Numbered from the stretch's first letter, positions 1 to 5,255 are shown. The stretch: 5,322 nt of DNA from an uncultured Prevotellaceae bacterium (GCA_945983195.1 CAMFSS010000176.1:1-5322), one strand, 5' to 3'. The notes: generated by a model from the letters alone, not told the origin. Made by a program: numbers and translations.

Positions 1-31
1 GTCTATTTTTTACTTGCGAATTTATTGCGAG

Positions 32-562
32 TCATGTCTTGTCAAAGTCGATTCCGTGCCTTGCCAAAATGTGCCGCAAACGCCATATTTCTTCGCGGGA
101 AGCCATCAAATCGCGCTGAAGAGATTCCGCCTTTTCTTGTGCGATCTCGACTTTGTTCTCCAGATGTTCGATGCGTTTCCGCTGGCTGCTGACCAGATCG
201 GTAAGCATATCCTTGATCAATGGAATTTCTTTTGTATCGTCCGGCCTGACTGTCAGGGAATCCTTTATTTCTTTCAGGATTTCCGGAAGTGACAGCGAAC
301 TGTAGTCATTGAATCTGTTGCCCCCTATGAATGACTTCTGTATATTCTTCAAATTTGGCAAAGCGGGTATATCTATCGTATATTCTTCGGGATTCTTTAT
401 ATCGAAATAGTCTAATATCTTCTGCCTCTTGTCATCGGGCAGTGGACTGCGACCGCTCTCGATGTTTGAAAGGAAACTCTGGGTTATGTTAAGCATATCG
501 GCTATTGCTTTTTGGGTAACATTCCTCTCCTTTCTGATCCGTAGAATATCCAGTATCTTCAT
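32..562 (-). CDS. XRE-family HTH transcriptional repressor with C-terminal coiled coil
   Basis: This 176-aa protein is probably the element's master repressor. A lambda-cI/Cro-type helix-turn-helix spans about residues 5-60. The pattern TQKAIADMLNITQSFLSNIESGR at 16-38 gives helix 2, the turn and the recognition helix, ending in the typical IESGR. A linker of mixed character (about 60-112) follows. A charged, heptad-like helix from about 115 to 165, rich in E, K, Q, R and L, is a likely coiled coil for dimerisation. There is no visible peptidase domain of the LexA/cI type (no Ser-Lys pair context), so RecA-style self-cleavage is not suggested. The gene is divergent from the rightward row and its ATG is 180 bp from the next start. 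A perfect TAnnTTTG box on this strand (689-682) with TTTG 19 bp upstream could drive it. Lambda-like repressor family membership is seen; self-regulation and control of the right-hand genes are inferred. Only 31 bp downstream are visible and they show no terminator. Confidence 0.9.
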   Translation of the reverse strand: MKILDILRIRKERNVTQKAIADMLNITQSFLSNIESGRSPLPDDKRQKILDYFDIKNPEEYTIDIPALPNLKNIQKSFIGGNRFNDYSSLSLPEILKEIKDSLTVRPDDTKEIPLIKDMLTDLVSSQRKRIEHLENKVEIAQEKAESLQRDLMASREEIWRLRHILARHGIDFDKT

Positions 563-588
563 AACTATTTTGTAAATTATTATGTAAA

Positions 589-601
589 TATTTTGTTATA
601 T
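589..601 (+). repeat. Left arm of 13-bp inverted repeat (possible operator)
   Basis: TATTTTGTTATAT here is the exact reverse complement of 703-715, so the two arms bracket the pair of facing promoters. The core TATTTTGT also occurs at 566-573, next to the repressor start codon. This arm ends 3 bp before the rightward -33 box. A role as operator for the 32-562 repressor is inferred from position and symmetry. Confidence 0.5.
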
Positions 602-603
602 TA

Positions 604-635
604 TTTGCAGATTTTAATACTATGCCTTATATTTG
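604..635 (+). promoter_or_regulatory. Candidate rightward promoter, Bacteroidales type
   Basis: TTTG at 604-607 and a perfect TAnnTTTG (TATATTTG) at 628-635 are separated by 20 bp, matching the Bacteroidales -33/-7 consensus. Transcription would begin near 642 and leave a leader of about 100 nt before the ATG at 743. It is the only full TAnnTTTG match on this strand in 563-742. It would drive the 743-4587 gene row. Confidence 0.6.
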
Positions 636-681
636 CAGTGAAACCATTAAATTTAGGCGATTCAATAAATATTCTTATTGA

Positions 682-712
682 CAAAGTTACTATTTTTATT
701 GGATATAACAAA
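682..712 (-). promoter_or_regulatory. Candidate leftward promoter for the repressor gene
   Basis: Read on the minus strand, TTTG (712-709) is followed after 19 bp by a perfect TAACTTTG (689-682), fitting the Bacteroidales consensus. The start point would be near 675, giving a leader of about 113 nt. It faces the rightward promoter at 604-635, and its -33 box lies inside one arm of the inverted repeat (703-715). A weaker alternative uses TATGTTTG at 727-720, which has only a 3-of-4 -33 box. Confidence 0.55.
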
Positions 713-715
713 ATA
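703..715 (-). repeat. Right arm of 13-bp inverted repeat (possible operator)
   Basis: This arm reads ATATAACAAAATA on the plus strand, the exact reverse complement of 589-601. It contains the leftward -33 box (709-712), so a protein bound here could block transcription of the repressor gene. Whether the repressor itself or the Cro-like 743-967 product binds cannot be told from sequence. Confidence 0.5.
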
Positions 716-742
716 ATCACAAACATATTTACGCAATTCTTT

Positions 743-967
743 ATGCAACAAGATTTAACATTCAAAGAAATTTACCTGAAAGCCAAGGACAAGCCTTCTC
801 CGGGACAGGCATTCATCAATGAGATCAGCAATATCACAATGCGCCGCCCTTCAACGGTGAGAATGTGGCTTAACGGTACGCAATCTCCCGACCCACTTGC
901 CAAGAAGCAGATTTCTGAACACCTTCACATAAGTGTCGAAACCCTTTTTCCACCGAAAAATCCCTGA
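743..967 (+). CDS. Small Cro-like HTH DNA-binding protein (74 aa)
   Basis: This 74-aa protein is the first gene of the rightward row and sits where phage-like switches carry cro. The stretch FINEISNITMRRPSTVRMWLNGTQSPD (about residues 24-50) has the look of a helix-turn-helix: a short helix, a turn, then the recognition helix STVRMWLNG. The tail KKQISEHLHISVETLFPP resembles the last helices of XRE-type domains that end in a xLFP motif. I chose ATG 743. The frame is open back to a TTG at 593, but that lies upstream of the predicted transcript start near 642 and would add a hydrophobic, low-complexity AT-rich tail. Its stop is 2 nt before the next ATG, so translation is probably coupled. The family is a reasonable reading; the role (anti-repressor or early-gene control) is inferred from position. 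Confidence 0.75.
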   Translation: MQQDLTFKEIYLKAKDKPSPGQAFINEISNITMRRPSTVRMWLNGTQSPDPLAKKQISEHLHISVETLFPPKNP

Positions 968-969
968 TT

Positions 970-1170
970 ATGGTTGCAAGTGTTATTCCGAATGTGGCTC
1001 CTGCCGGACGCTACAGTATTGACGAGACGTGTAATGTACTAAACATCCACAGGTGCACGCTGCGACGCTACACCTATTCGGGTAAAATCAAATGCGGTTA
1101 CAGGCGTGAGAGCGGACGTAAATTCTATCTCGGGAGTGAAATAATCCGTTTCTGGAAAGCCCATTATTGA
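970..1170 (+). CDS. Excisionase/MerR-type HTH protein (66 aa), first of tandem pair
   Basis: This small basic protein carries a single winged-HTH of the HTH_17 (excisionase/MerR-like) type. RYSIDETCNVLNIHRCTLRRY (about residues 14-34) supplies the two helices, SGKIKCGYRRESGRKFYLGSE the wing, and IIRFWKAHY the last helix. The order matches the family pattern of vxEaaxxLxVsrxTlxrxxxxGklxxxxxxgrxyrxxxxxI. Such proteins bend DNA as recombination directionality factors or act as small transcription regulators. The product is only the DNA-binding domain with no effector region. It starts 2 nt after the upstream stop and is followed 15 nt later by a clear paralogue, so the two arose by tandem duplication. 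Excisionase function is plausible in a mobile element but unproven; no integrase is visible here. Confidence 0.8.
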   Translation: MVASVIPNVAPAGRYSIDETCNVLNIHRCTLRRYTYSGKIKCGYRRESGRKFYLGSEIIRFWKAHY

Positions 1171-1185
1171 TTAATCTGAGAAATC

Positions 1186-1386
1186 ATGCGGGAGGAGATG
1201 CCGGATTGTAGCCCTACTGGGGTGTATTGTGTGAAGCGGACGTGCGCTGCACTTGATGTGAGCAGGGTGACGCTGGCCAAGTACAGGCTGCGCGGCTACA
1301 TTAAGCCGCTCAACGCCAATGTGTCGCGCTACAAGTATTCGGGGCAGTCAATTATCGACTGCTGGAAGCTTGTTTCGCGGCTTTAA
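1186..1386 (+). CDS. Excisionase/MerR-type HTH protein (66 aa), second of tandem pair
   Basis: This is a paralogue of the 970-1170 product with the same length and layout. Shared positions include PxG-Y, TC, the L before the turn, TL-Y, G-IK, Y-G and II-WK. The HTH is roughly VKRTCAALDVSRVTLAKYRL (residues 17-36), the wing follows, and IIDCWKLVSRL closes it. The first wing differs (PLNANVS in place of CGYRRESGRK), so DNA specificity has probably diverged. Start at 1186 is the first ATG; a second in-frame ATG at 1198 would drop four residues. The GGGAGGAG before 1198 sits too close to that ATG to be a standard ribosome site. The coding sequence is more GC-rich than its sister, more like the primase gene. 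The stop is 25 nt from the primase start. The two proteins may act as a pair at neighbouring sites, which is inference. Confidence 0.8.
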   Translation: MREEMPDCSPTGVYCVKRTCAALDVSRVTLAKYRLRGYIKPLNANVSRYKYSGQSIIDCWKLVSRL

Positions 1387-1411
1387 TGTAATGTAGAAAT
1401 TTTCAATTATC

Positions 1412-1540
1412 ATGATAAGCAGGAAAACCATTGATATGGTCAAGGAGCTGCCTGCCGAGGAGGTTATTGGCAGATATGTGAAGCTGGAAAGGCGGGGCGG
1501 GGCCCGTTCCACGAAGACAGGACTCCGTCGCTGTCGGTAA
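1412..1540 (+). pseudogene. Detached 5' end of the primase-helicase gene (frameshifted)
   Basis: The 42-codon frame starting at ATG 1412 encodes the N-terminus normally found on DnaG-type primases: KTIDMVKELPAEEVIGRYVK and then LERRG, which leads into the CHC2 zinc finger. The frame then runs into unrelated residues and stops at 1540. The finger's continuation, PFHEDRTPSLSV followed by NYWHCFSCGRGGDAI, is found in the frame one base lower, from 1504 onward. Between LERRG (ends 1498) and PFH (begins 1504) only five bases remain. Related proteins have about six or seven codons there, ending in the first zinc-binding Cys. A loss of about 13 or 16 bp would explain both the frame change and the missing Cys. 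The preceding stop in this frame is at 1394-1396, so 1412 is the natural start. A sequencing or assembly error in this GC-rich spot is the main alternative. Confidence 0.75.
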
Positions 1541-1638
1541 AGGCGGCGGAAAACTACTGGCATTGCTTCAGCTGCGGCCGTGGCGGCGATGCTATTGCCT
1601 TTGTCAAGGAGCATCTCGGCGTTGATTTCCAGCAGGCA

Positions 1639-4587
1639 GTGGGGGAGATTGCGGCCGCGAATGGCATTACGGTGGAATATGAAGCCACCGGTGATACTGA
1701 TTCCGATGAAGCCAGGCGCAAGGAGTCGCTGTATATAATAATGAAGATCGTGCAGGACTTCTTCGCAGCCCGGATTTCCACCGACAGTAAAGAGGTTGCC
1801 GCGGCACGGGAATATGCATATGGCAGATGGGGAGAGTCTTTCTGCCGCAAGTCGGGAATCGGCTACGCTCCAGGGAATACGTGGTCTCTGGCTGAATATT
1901 GCCGGGAGAAGTGCATCGACACGGAACTTCTGCTTCATCTTGGGGTGCTGCTGAAGAACGATACCGGCAGACTCTATCCAATGTTGCACGGAAGGGTAAC
2001 AATCCCCATCCTTGACCGGGCCGGCAGGGTCATTGGCTTCACAGCACGTAATCCGGATGACAGCAAGCCCAAATACCTTAATCTCCGCAATTCCGACATT
2101 TTTACCAAAAGCCGGGTTCTGTTCGGCATTAATGCCGCAGCACGGGAGGCAAAGGCGAGCGGCTTCGTGATTGCGGTGGAAGGCGCTCCTGATGTGCTAA
2201 GGCTCCAGTCGGTCGGGCTTATGAACTGCGTGGCTGCCCTCGGCACAGCGTGGAGCGACAGCCATTTTGAGGCTTTAGCCAAATTGACAAGGGCAATATG
2301 CTTTATCCCTGATACTGACCTGCCGGCGGAAGACGAGCCTTTCGGGGCAGGATTCAAGGCTGTCATGCACAACGGTGCAGAGGCGATGAGAAGGGGCTTC
2401 GATGTAACCGTGAGGGAACTGCCTCCGGGCGATAAGGATGGGCACTGCACAAAGAACGACCCTGACAGCCACATAAAGACTAAGGAGGACTTCTACTGCC
2501 TTGTGGAGAAGCACTTCGTGGTGTGGCTGGCTGAGAAACGGTTCATGTATGCAAGGACAATGGCCGACGAGAAATCGGCTGTAGCCGAGATTGCCGGTCT
2601 TATGGCACTGTCTGATGACGGTATTGCGGCTGACGGCTGCATCACGAAGCTCTCTGCCATATACGGGGATCCGGGAATGTGGACTTCTGCCCTGTCGCGG
2701 GCCAAGGCTGATACTCAATCTGCGGAAAATGGCAGGAACACGCCGGGACGCCCCACCATGACCGGACTGATGAAGAAGCACAACTTATTCGTCAAGGACA
2801 ATATGTACTATTTAGCCGGGGGCGACCAGCCTCTGAGACTTTCCAATTTCATAATGGAACCGATGTACCACATCAAGGACGCGAGGAACGGCACCCGCAT
2901 TTTCCGCCTCATAAATGAATACGGGAACAGCGAGGTGGTGGAGTTTCGCGAGGCGGAACTTGTGTCGATAACGACTTTCCAGCAGAAACTCGGCAGCATC
3001 GGGTGCTATATCTGGAAAGGAAGGATCGACAAGCTCAATTCGGTGAAGGAGCTTCTATACTCCATGACCGACACCGCCGAGTATGTGGGACAGATGGGCT
3101 GGAACGCGGAGCACGGCTTCTATGCTTTCGGGAACGGCATACTGAAGGACGGCAGCTTCCTTGCTGTCGATGACATGGGGATAGTGAGGACCGACGACCG
3201 CCACAAGTATTATCTTCCGGCTACATCGCGCATGTACCGCCACAACCCCACGGCATACCAGTTTGAGCGTATGTTTCTACACGAGAACCGCAGCAGCATA
3301 TCGCTGCACGACTTCTCGCAGAGGGTGATTGACGTGTTCGGCAACAATGGCAAGATAGGGATATGCTTTCTTCTCGCTTCGCTTTTCAGGGACCTGGTCT
3401 ATCCCATAAAGAACTGTTTCCCCATTCTAAACCTTTTCGGGCTGAAGGGCACAGGCAAGACCTCGCTCGCCACTACCCTGCAGTCGTTCTTCATACACGG
3501 CTATGACCCTCCGAGCATCAGCAACTCCTCTATCCCGTCGATGAACGACCGTGTATCGCAAGTGACGAACGCAATGGTGGTGCTCGACGAGTACAAGAAC
3601 GACCTTGACGAGCGCAAGATCGCCTATCTGAAAGCGCTTTGGGGCGGTACAGGGCAGGTGAAGAAGAATGTGAACGGCGACGGAAAGACCGGGAACACGA
3701 TAGTGACGGCTGCCGTCTGCATGTGCGGGCAGGATCTACCTACACGCGACATTGCCCTTTACAGCCGTGTGATTCACCTGACGTTCACCAGGCCGTCATT
3801 CTCCAACGAGGAACGCCGGAGGTTCGATGACCTGAAGGAGATGAGCAACCTCGGCAACACGCACCTCGCCATTGAGGTGCTTAACCGCCGCTGGGCGATG
3901 GAGAAGAGATACCGCCCTACCCACTCCCTCGTCAGGAAAGAGCTGGCAATGGCTCTGTGTGATGAAGAGATTGAGGACCGTATTCTCGACAACTGGGTGG
4001 TGCCGCTGGCGGCTTTCCGCACTCTTGAGCCTGAACTTGACCTTCCGATGACCTACCATGACCTTTTCAGCATTACGGTGGACGGTATCCGCTACCAGAA
4101 CGAGGGCTGCCGGAAGAGTACCGAGATGGCTGAGTTCTGGGAGATTATCGACTCGCTGCATTCCCAGGGGCGCATAATCGACAAGGCGCATTTCAACATC
4201 AAGTACCTTGCCTCATTCCGTGCGATAAACAGTGCCGAGGCAATGGAATTCGGGAAGGCCAAGCCCATACTGTTTCTCAACACTGCGGCTGTTTCCTCGA
4301 TATATGCAAGCCGTGTTATTGGCGGTGGTAGCAGCCGCAGCAACTGGGCTACCGTGATGACCTATCTGAAAGTACAGCCCTCTTATCTCGGGCTGAAACA
4401 GGACCGCTTCAACCTGCTTCTGCCAAACGGCAGTTTCGACTACACGATTGAGGGGAATGTAAGGAAGATAAAGGTGAACCGCCCGAAGGCTCTTTGCTTT
4501 GACTACACGATGCTGAAGGATAAATATTCCATTAACCTTGAATCTATGGTAGAGGCTGAAAATGAGGATAATACACCCTACCCCTAA
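1639..4587 (+). CDS. Primase-helicase (DnaG/Toprim primase fused to P-loop helicase), 5' end frameshifted
   Basis: This large fused replication protein makes primers and unwinds DNA for the element's own replication. The reading frame is open from 1435 but has no ATG before 1741. GTG 1639 is the first usable codon, and residues are numbered from it. Upstream in frame (1504-1638) lies the rest of a CHC2 zinc finger, with PFH and CFSC at 1564-1575. Residues 100-150 match the DnaG core (RVTIPILDRAGRVIGFTAR, then KPKYLN at 143-148). The Toprim domain covers about 175-265, with the EGxxD motif at E181/D185 and DTD at 225-227. After a linker, a P-loop ATPase has Walker A GLKGTGKT at 601-608, Walker B VVLDE (D650, E651) and arginines at 703 and 710 suited to an arginine finger. 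The remaining ~250 residues, with winged-helix-like stretches, may bind DNA. The architecture recalls phage P4 alpha protein. Because of the upstream frameshift, any product would lack a complete zinc finger, which in DnaG guides template recognition. It ends 32 bp before a strong terminator. Confidence 0.85.
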   Translation: MGEIAAANGITVEYEATGDTDSDEARRKESLYIIMKIVQDFFAARISTDSKEVAAAREYAYGRWGESFCRKSGIGYAPGNTWSLAEYCREKCIDTELLLHLGVLLKNDTGRLYPMLHGRVTIPILDRAGRVIGFTARNPDDSKPKYLNLRNSDIFTKSRVLFGINAAAREAKASGFVIAVEGAPDVLRLQSVGLMNCVAALGTAWSDSHFEALAKLTRAICFIPDTDLPAEDEPFGAGFKAVMHNGAEAMRRGFDVTVRELPPGDKDGHCTKNDPDSHIKTKEDFYCLVEKHFVVWLAEKRFMYARTMADEKSAVAEIAGLMALSDDGIAADGCITKLSAIYGDPGMWTSALSRAKADTQSAENGRNTPGRPTMTGLMKKHNLFVKDNMYYLAGGDQPLRLSNFIMEPMYHIKDARNGTRIFRLINEYGNSEVVEFREAELVSITTFQQKLGSIGCYIWKGRIDKLNSVKELLYSMTDTAEYVGQMGWNAEHGFYAFGNGILKDGSFLAVDDMGIVRTDDRHKYYLPATSRMYRHNPTAYQFERMFLHENRSSISLHDFSQRVIDVFGNNGKIGICFLLASLFRDLVYPIKNCFPILNLFGLKGTGKTSLATTLQSFFIHGYDPPSISNSSIPSMNDRVSQVTNAMVVLDEYKNDLDERKIAYLKALWGGTGQVKKNVNGDGKTGNTIVTAAVCMCGQDLPTRDIALYSRVIHLTFTRPSFSNEERRRFDDLKEMSNLGNTHLAIEVLNRRWAMEKRYRPTHSLVRKELAMALCDEEIEDRILDNWVVPLAAFRTLEPELDLPMTYHDLFSITVDGIRYQNEGCRKSTEMAEFWEIIDSLHSQGRIIDKAHFNIKYLASFRAINSAEAMEFGKAKPILFLNTAAVSSIYASRVIGGGSSRSNWATVMTYLKVQPSYLGLKQDRFNLLLPNGSFDYTIEGNVRKIKVNRPKALCFDYTMLKDKYSINLESMVEAENEDNTPYP

Positions 4588-4619
4588 AGATGACAAAATA
4601 GTTTATTAGTTGTTCCTGT

Positions 4620-4659
4620 TTCCGGGCTGCCGATGTATGTGCCGCCCGGGATTTTTTTT
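4620..4659 (+). terminator. Rho-independent terminator of the primase operon
   Basis: CCGGGC at 4622-4627 pairs perfectly with GCCCGG at 4644-4649. One G-T and one T-A pair extend the stem to 8 bp, and the loop is about 16 nt. Eight T follow at 4652-4659. The stem begins 32 bp after the TAA at 4585-4587, as expected for the end of the rightward operon. Confidence 0.85.
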
Positions 4660-4666
4660 GCCGGTG

Positions 4667-4715
4667 CATTGTCACGCAAAATAACGGCATGTGCGCAATG
4701 ACACCGTTGACAATG
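4667..4715. repeat. 8-bp inverted repeat CATTGTCA / TGACAATG
   Basis: CATTGTCA (4667-4674) is the exact reverse complement of TGACAATG (4708-4715), and the right arm overlaps the first GTTGACA copy (4706-4712). ACAATGTG is also repeated directly at 4710-4717 and 4732-4739. These look like the edge of the protein-binding cluster that continues to the right. Confidence 0.45.
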
Positions 4716-4756
4716 TGGACAAGGCTGTTATACAATGTGTTATGTGAATTGTCCGC

Positions 4757-4786
4757 GTTGACAAACGTTGACAAAGGTTGACAAAA
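4757..4786 (+). repeat. Three perfect tandem 10-bp repeats (GTTGACAAAN), iteron-like
   Basis: The units begin at 4757, 4767 and 4777. Each reads GTTGACAAA and they differ only in the tenth base (C, G, A). A 10-bp period puts each unit on nearly the same face of the helix, which favours side-by-side protein binding. The fourth full-spaced copy (4818-4824) sits in the near-palindrome AGTGT-TG-ACACT at 4815-4826. Confidence 0.85.
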
Positions 4787-4827
4787 CCGTAGTTGGCGCT
4801 TAGCCCCGTAGCCAAGTGTTGACACTC

Positions 4828-4871
4828 TTATAATAAATTAGTTTTATAATAAAAAAGATATATTATTGATA
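4828..4871. other. AT-rich tract, possible DNA unwinding element
   Basis: About 44 bp consist almost wholly of A and T, including TTATAATAAA twice, 16 bp apart. The flanks are clearly richer in GC. Next to the tandem GTTGACAAA repeats, this is the expected place for strand opening at an origin. The TATAAT strings inside resemble sigma70 -10 boxes but are not the form used by Bacteroidales. Confidence 0.45.
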
Positions 4872-4987
4872 ATCAGCAGCCCTTCCGCAGGCTTATCGTG
4901 CCTGGCAACGTGTCAACCGGTGGCTCCACCTGAATGTGTGTGTCCTTTAAGAATCATTCCTGTACTTGGAAGTGTTCTGTGATGGAT

Positions 4988-5027
4988 GTTTCGCTTAGTT
5001 TCGCCTTCTTTACCATACTTTACCGAC
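4988..5027 (+). repeat. Array of four related 10-bp units (GTTTCGC x2, CTTTACC x2)
   Basis: GTTTCGC starts at 4988 and 4998, and CTTTACC at 5008 and 5018, so four units in a row keep an exact 10-bp step. All share TTT and a C at unit position seven. The array ends 5 bp before a candidate promoter at 5033-5064. It could be a binding array for a regulator, a relaxase or the integrase; the sequence does not decide. Confidence 0.55.
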
Positions 5028-5032
5028 CCACT

Positions 5033-5064
5033 ATTGTAGGATTACACAATGGGGGCTAAATTTG
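5033..5064 (+). promoter_or_regulatory. Candidate Bacteroidales promoter in the non-coding region
   Basis: A perfect TAnnTTTG (TAAATTTG) at 5057-5064 is preceded after 20 bp by ATTG at 5033-5036, a 3-of-4 match to the -33 TTTG. The start would be near 5071. It is the only full -7 match on this strand in 4588-5322. The transcript would contain only very short frames before the hairpin at 5200-5234. Confidence 0.45.
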
Positions 5065-5199
5065 CAGTAGTCAAAAGATGAATGGATTTTTGAAGAATTA
5101 AAGTTAATACACTTGGAATGGATATCAATGCTCTATCTTGGATTTAATGACTGTGATAAAACGCTTGATTTAAACAACATTAATAGCACTCGAAATGAT

Positions 5200-5234
5200 G
5201 CCGCTTGTCCGGGAGGATGGGTGGCGTTTTTTTT
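5200..5234 (+). terminator. Terminator-like hairpin with eight-T tail
   Basis: GCCGC (5200-5204) pairs with GTGGC (5221-5225), with one G-T pair. TCC and GGA pair inside it after a small internal loop, and eight T follow at 5227-5234. It is weaker than the terminator at 4620-4659. It could end a short transcript from the 5033-5064 promoter or act as an attenuator for the gene beyond the window. Confidence 0.5.
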
Positions 5235-5235
5235 G

Positions 5236-5255
5236 TTGCCCGGTGCTTCGGGCAG
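5236..5255. other. Short GC hairpin next to the terminator
   Basis: TGCCCG (5237-5242) and CGGGCA (5249-5254) form a perfect 6-bp stem around a six-base loop, with one flanking G-T pair. It follows directly on the T tail of the 5200-5234 hairpin. Such structures occur in leader regions and near transfer origins. There is no poly-T after it, so it is not itself a terminator on the plus strand. Confidence 0.4.

Larger units (their letters stand above)
4706..4917. other. Candidate replication origin (iterons, DnaA-like box, AT-rich tract)
   Basis: Several hallmarks of a replication origin lie together just past the primase-helicase gene. GTTGACA occurs at 4706-4712, 4757-4763, 4767-4773, 4777-4783 and 4818-4824, and inverted at 4911-4917. 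TGTGGACAA at 4714-4722 matches the reverse complement of the DnaA box TTATCCACA at 8 of 9 positions. An AT-rich tract at 4828-4871 holds the direct repeat TTATAATAAA (4828-4837 and 4844-4853) and would melt easily. Iterons beside an AT-rich tract and a DnaA box are the standard layout of plasmid-type origins. P4 likewise has short repeats recognised by its primase-helicase. No experiment or homologous origin supports this; a role in conjugative transfer or transcription control is the alternative. Confidence 0.5.

Noticed and set aside
14..292. 92-aa plus-strand frame over the repressor
   Set aside because: It is fully inside the clear XRE repressor on the other strand and has no family features.
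593..742. In-frame upstream extension of the 743-967 gene starting at TTG 593
   Set aside because: It lies ahead of the predicted transcript start near 642, is AT-rich and covers promoter elements; the added peptide has no domain and ATG 743 gives a sensible HTH protein.
1494..1506. Programmed -1 frameshift to join the two parts of the primase
   Set aside because: The GGGGCCC string is not in the X-XXY-YYZ phase for the incoming frame, and shifting would still leave the first zinc Cys and neighbouring residues missing, so a deletion or artefact fits better.
1348..2781. Several long minus-strand frames (for example 1348-1989, 1974-2474, 2275-2781)
   Set aside because: They mirror the well-supported Toprim primase region; long antisense frames are expected in GC-richer coding DNA and their products look like no protein family.
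4544..4825. 93-aa minus-strand frame
   Set aside because: It runs through the primase end, the terminator and the tandem repeats, and its composition reflects those structures rather than a protein.
4819..4850. sigma70-like TTGACA and TATAAT hexamers
   Set aside because: The spacings are 4 and 20 bp, the TTGACA belongs to the repeat family, and Bacteroidales promoters use TTTG/TAnnTTTG instead.
4982..5059. 25-aa plus-strand frame in the repeat region
   Set aside because: It is built from the 10-bp array and overlaps the candidate promoter; nothing supports translation.
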